DNA from: Bacillota bacterium
GTDB taxonomy: Bacteria > Bacillota > Sulfobacillia > Sulfobacillales > Sulfobacillaceae
Assembly (NCBI GenBank): GCA_021821465.1
Contig: JAKACM010000017.1
Coordinates: forward strand, 1-64,000
Length of the DNA: 64,000 bases
Direction of reading: 5' to 3'
The translations under genes and the position numbers were made by a program. The notes below the pieces were generated by a model. That model had not been told where the DNA came from, made no database searches, and saw only the letters and a list, made by a program, of their open reading frames with translations. Positions 63,552 through 64,000 of the stretch are shown here, piece by piece; position 1 is the first letter of the stretch, and every line of letters begins with the position of its first letter.

Positions 63552-64000
63552 TTTCGAGAGGGATAGGACCGACTTTACGATTCCTGGCAACCTCTACGGG
63601 TATTATTACTTCATTGACGAGGAGGAAAATGTCCACCATTATTTTTTAACGCTATGGGTGCAAACGGCATCACAAAACTGAACGATTGTGAATAGCCAGT
63701 ACATGCCAGAAAGGATCAGACAATGATCACCGAATCGATCTTGTTACGAATCGAATCTCCTTCCGTCCTAGCGAAACTGTCGTAGTTAGCGGTCAAGGAA
63801 GACGAGAATCCCTTGCGTAGCAAGGGATTGAACGATCACTTATGTATCATATAAGGGTTATTGGGGAACGGGTGGATGAATGGCCAAATGATCGAAGAGC
63901 TGTTGTTGGCGTGGTATCCGATCGGTGAGAACGAGTCGCGAATGACATCTGCGTCTTGGAGGCGTACACCCACAGAACCTCTTGGATGGCGGTGAGTTCT
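63552..64000. other. Terminal region with a perfect hairpin
   Basis: About 450 bases without a supported gene. AATCCCTTGC (63807-63816) and GCAAGGGATT (63820-63829) form a perfect 10-bp inverted repeat around GTA. Without a T run on either strand it is not a normal terminator. A minus-strand frame entering from the right edge reads 'LTAIQEVLWVYASKTQM', which may be the end of a gene beyond the window. Confidence 0.35.

Noticed and set aside
63807-63829. Terminator for the acyl-CoA synthetase gene
   Set aside because: The perfect hairpin has no T run on either strand and lies over 250 bases after the stop codon.
1-64000. CRISPR arrays, tRNA or rRNA genes
   Set aside because: No regularly spaced repeats and no tRNA- or rRNA-like segments were noticed while reading both strands; a tRNAscan-type search was not possible.

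Overview
The window looks like chromosome from a moderately GC-balanced Gram-positive bacterium. Shine-Dalgarno sites are strong (AGGAGG cores), GTG and TTG starts are common, and there are sigma-A type promoters and a SigZ-like sigma factor. The mix of PepSY proteins, energy-converting-hydrogenase-related genes, Ehr-type membrane modules and many worn insertion sequences fits an acidophilic Sulfobacillus-like Firmicute. That assignment is an inference from gene content only; no rRNA or other phylogenetic marker is present.

Left part (1-12 kb): remains of ISAs1, IS110 and ISKra4 type transposons, secreted proteins of unknown role, and an operon of two PepSY proteins plus a two-component system. 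11.8-20.1 kb is catabolic and transport: an MFS carrier divergent from an acyl-CoA dehydrogenase, a GntR/FCD regulator and a class III CoA-transferase (possibly dicarboxylate use), then a sodium/solute symporter with its DUF3311 partner and a YtcJ-type amidohydrolase. 21-28 kb holds a glycosyltransferase-methyltransferase fusion, an IS1380 remnant, a frameshifted large serine recombinase, a Phd/PIN toxin-antitoxin pair, and a SigZ-like sigma factor followed by a cysteine-rich protein. 28.9-35.6 kb is an N-acyl amino acid module: D-aminoacylase, MFS carrier, RpiR regulator, an NSAR/OSBS-type racemase and an M20 deacylase. 37.1-41.7 kb encodes a very large helicase with a C-terminal DUF559/Vsr-like nuclease domain, a plausible phage-defence protein.

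Right part (43.2-61.8 kb): the most striking region. Six RNA elements in it carry the hallmarks of fluoride (crcB-motif) riboswitches. Each has a 5' hairpin whose loop contains ATGG(T/A)G, and a downstream ACNCC-type strand that pairs with that loop. The loop and its partner change together (GGTGT/ACACC, GGAGT/ACTCC, GGAGC/GCTCC). Most sit a few bases after a recognisable promoter, and most end in a hairpin with a T run. They lie ahead of: a Trp-rich unknown protein with a two-helix membrane protein; a six-gene hyf/Ehr-like membrane complex whose large subunit has lost all four Ni-binding cysteines; an AceTr/SatP-type carrier with a second copy of the two-helix membrane protein; a family I pyrophosphatase; a Cys/His-rich protein with a COG4087-like HAD protein; and a small CBS-like protein upstream of an acyl-CoA ligase. 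No CrcB/Fluc or CLC-F exporter is present in the window. The region therefore reads as a dispersed fluoride-response island built largely of uncharacterised genes, interrupted by IS1595, IS4 and IS605-type debris and by a pair of ~150-bp repeats.

Homology calls were made by eye from translated motifs, without database searches.
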